This document shows positions 63,487 to 64,000 of a stretch of DNA of 64,000 nucleotides, piece after piece. The stretch's first letter is position 1; every line of letters begins with the position of its first letter. Made by a program: the position numbers and the translations under genes. This DNA is from Acinetobacter sp. ANC 3929 (GTDB lineage: Bacteria; Pseudomonadota; Gammaproteobacteria; Pseudomonadales; Moraxellaceae): NCBI RefSeq assembly GCF_000369405.1, contig NZ_KB849998.1:678273-742272 (forward strand), in the 5' to 3' direction. The notes below the pieces were generated by a model that searched no databases, was not told the DNA's origin, and saw nothing but the letters and a program-made list of their open reading frames with translations.

Positions 63487-64000
63487 ATGCCTGATTTTTC
63501 ATTTTCTGATGCACTGCTTACATGGTTCGACCAACATGGCCGCCATGACTTACCTTGGCAAGTAGCCGGTGATCCCTACAAAGTATGGGTCTCAGAAATC
63601 ATGCTGCAACAGACGCAAGTCAAAACTGTACTGCAATATTTCGATCGTTTTATTGAACGTTTCCCGACTGTAGCAACCTTAGGCCAAGCCAGTTGGGATG
63701 ATGTCGCCCCATATTGGGCAGGACTCGGTTACTATGCCCGCGCCCGCAACCTGCACAAAGCAGCAGGCATCGTTAGCCAAAAGGGTGAATTTCCAGAAAC
63801 CCTAGAACAATGGATCGAGCTGCCTGGCATTGGCCGCTCCACTGCTGGTGCGCTCATGTCACTAGGCTTACGTCAGTATGGCGTGATTATGGACGGTAAC
63901 GTGAAACGTGTTTTAGCGCGTTTTTTTGCAATCGAAGATGATTTATCCAAGCCACAACATGAACGAGCGTTATGGCAAATTGCAGAAGATCTTTGTCCGC
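63487..64000 (+). CDS. mutY: A/G-specific adenine glycosylase (partial, runs off the window)
   Basis: Removes adenine mispaired with 8-oxoguanine. The first 171 codons are seen. They carry the helix-hairpin-helix glycosylase: LPWQVAGDPYKVWVSEIMLQ with the catalytic Glu in SEIMLQQTQV near 41, the HhH in LPGIGRSTAGAL near 118, and the catalytic Asp in MDGNVKRVLARF near 137. The start ATG 63487 precedes a family-like N-terminus. The iron-sulfur and C-terminal domains are outside the window. Confidence 0.93.
   Translation, partial: MPDFSFSDALLTWFDQHGRHDLPWQVAGDPYKVWVSEIMLQQTQVKTVLQYFDRFIERFPTVATLGQASWDDVAPYWAGLGYYARARNLHKAAGIVSQKGEFPETLEQWIELPGIGRSTAGALMSLGLRQYGVIMDGNVKRVLARFFAIEDDLSKPQHERALWQIAEDLCP

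Noticed and set aside
1..64000. CRISPR arrays, tRNA or rRNA genes
   Set aside because: No regularly spaced direct repeats and no cloverleaf or rRNA segments were found by reading.

Overview
The window is a stretch of chromosome from an Acinetobacter-type gammaproteobacterium. The evidence is the conserved local orders yqiA-parE, dapA-bamC-purC, ribB-ribH-nusB-thiL-pgpA and glmU-glmS, an ADC-like class C beta-lactamase next to rarA, an AceI-type PACE pump with a divergent LysR regulator, and moderately AT-rich coding with AT-rich spacers. The genus is inferred from these features and was not confirmed by a search.

Layout. Bases 1-265 hold the leader of a gene leaving the window to the left, with two GntR-like palindromes and a hairpin over its ribosome site. 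Bases 264-4361 carry parE/yqiA and a lipase-like hydrolase. Bases 4415-10052 (minus strand) form an orphan type VI secretion island: vgrG, a GH19-type muramidase/chitinase-like effector joined to it by an ATGA overlap, then two exported small proteins that are immunity candidates; the second contains a five-copy pentanucleotide repeat. Bases 10236-23094 hold dsbB/gshA, a lipoprotein gene broken by an in-frame stop, an aminotransferase, a MATE pump, an SDR/TetR pair and phoBR with two Pho-box-like sites.

Bases 23193-28614 are the most rearranged part: aceI/aceR, two LysR genes, a LysE exporter, a phzF pseudogene, a probable transporter remnant, and two direct copies of a 204-bp element. Bases 28630-34887 hold psd and a rhodanese, pncB, an exported catalase with an exported ankyrin partner, and dtd. 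A 270-bp element occurs in inverted copies at 17980-18249 and 30471-30740. Each copy of both elements lies just after a stop codon and in the same sense as the upstream gene.

Bases 34937-50572 are mostly housekeeping: serB, riboflavin synthesis (RibB carries a cysteine-free GTP-cyclohydrolase-II-like domain), nusB, thiL, pgpA, glmU, glmS with an empty attTn7 site, pncA, dapA, bamC and purC. Bases 50815-62914 are mixed accessory and housekeeping genes: a TonB-dependent receptor, an exported amidohydrolase, an acyltransferase, a DMT exporter, rarA, an AmpC-type beta-lactamase, a PQQ-type sugar dehydrogenase, ycgN, a DUF1328 protein and a dienelactone hydrolase. The window ends inside mutY.

How the genes work together: PncA and PncB form an NAD salvage route. 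GlmS and GlmU supply UDP-GlcNAc. GshA and DsbB concern thiols and disulfides. PhoB and PhoR sense phosphate. The VgrG, effector and immunity genes form a contact-dependent antibacterial module. No complete mobile element, CRISPR array, tRNA or rRNA was seen.
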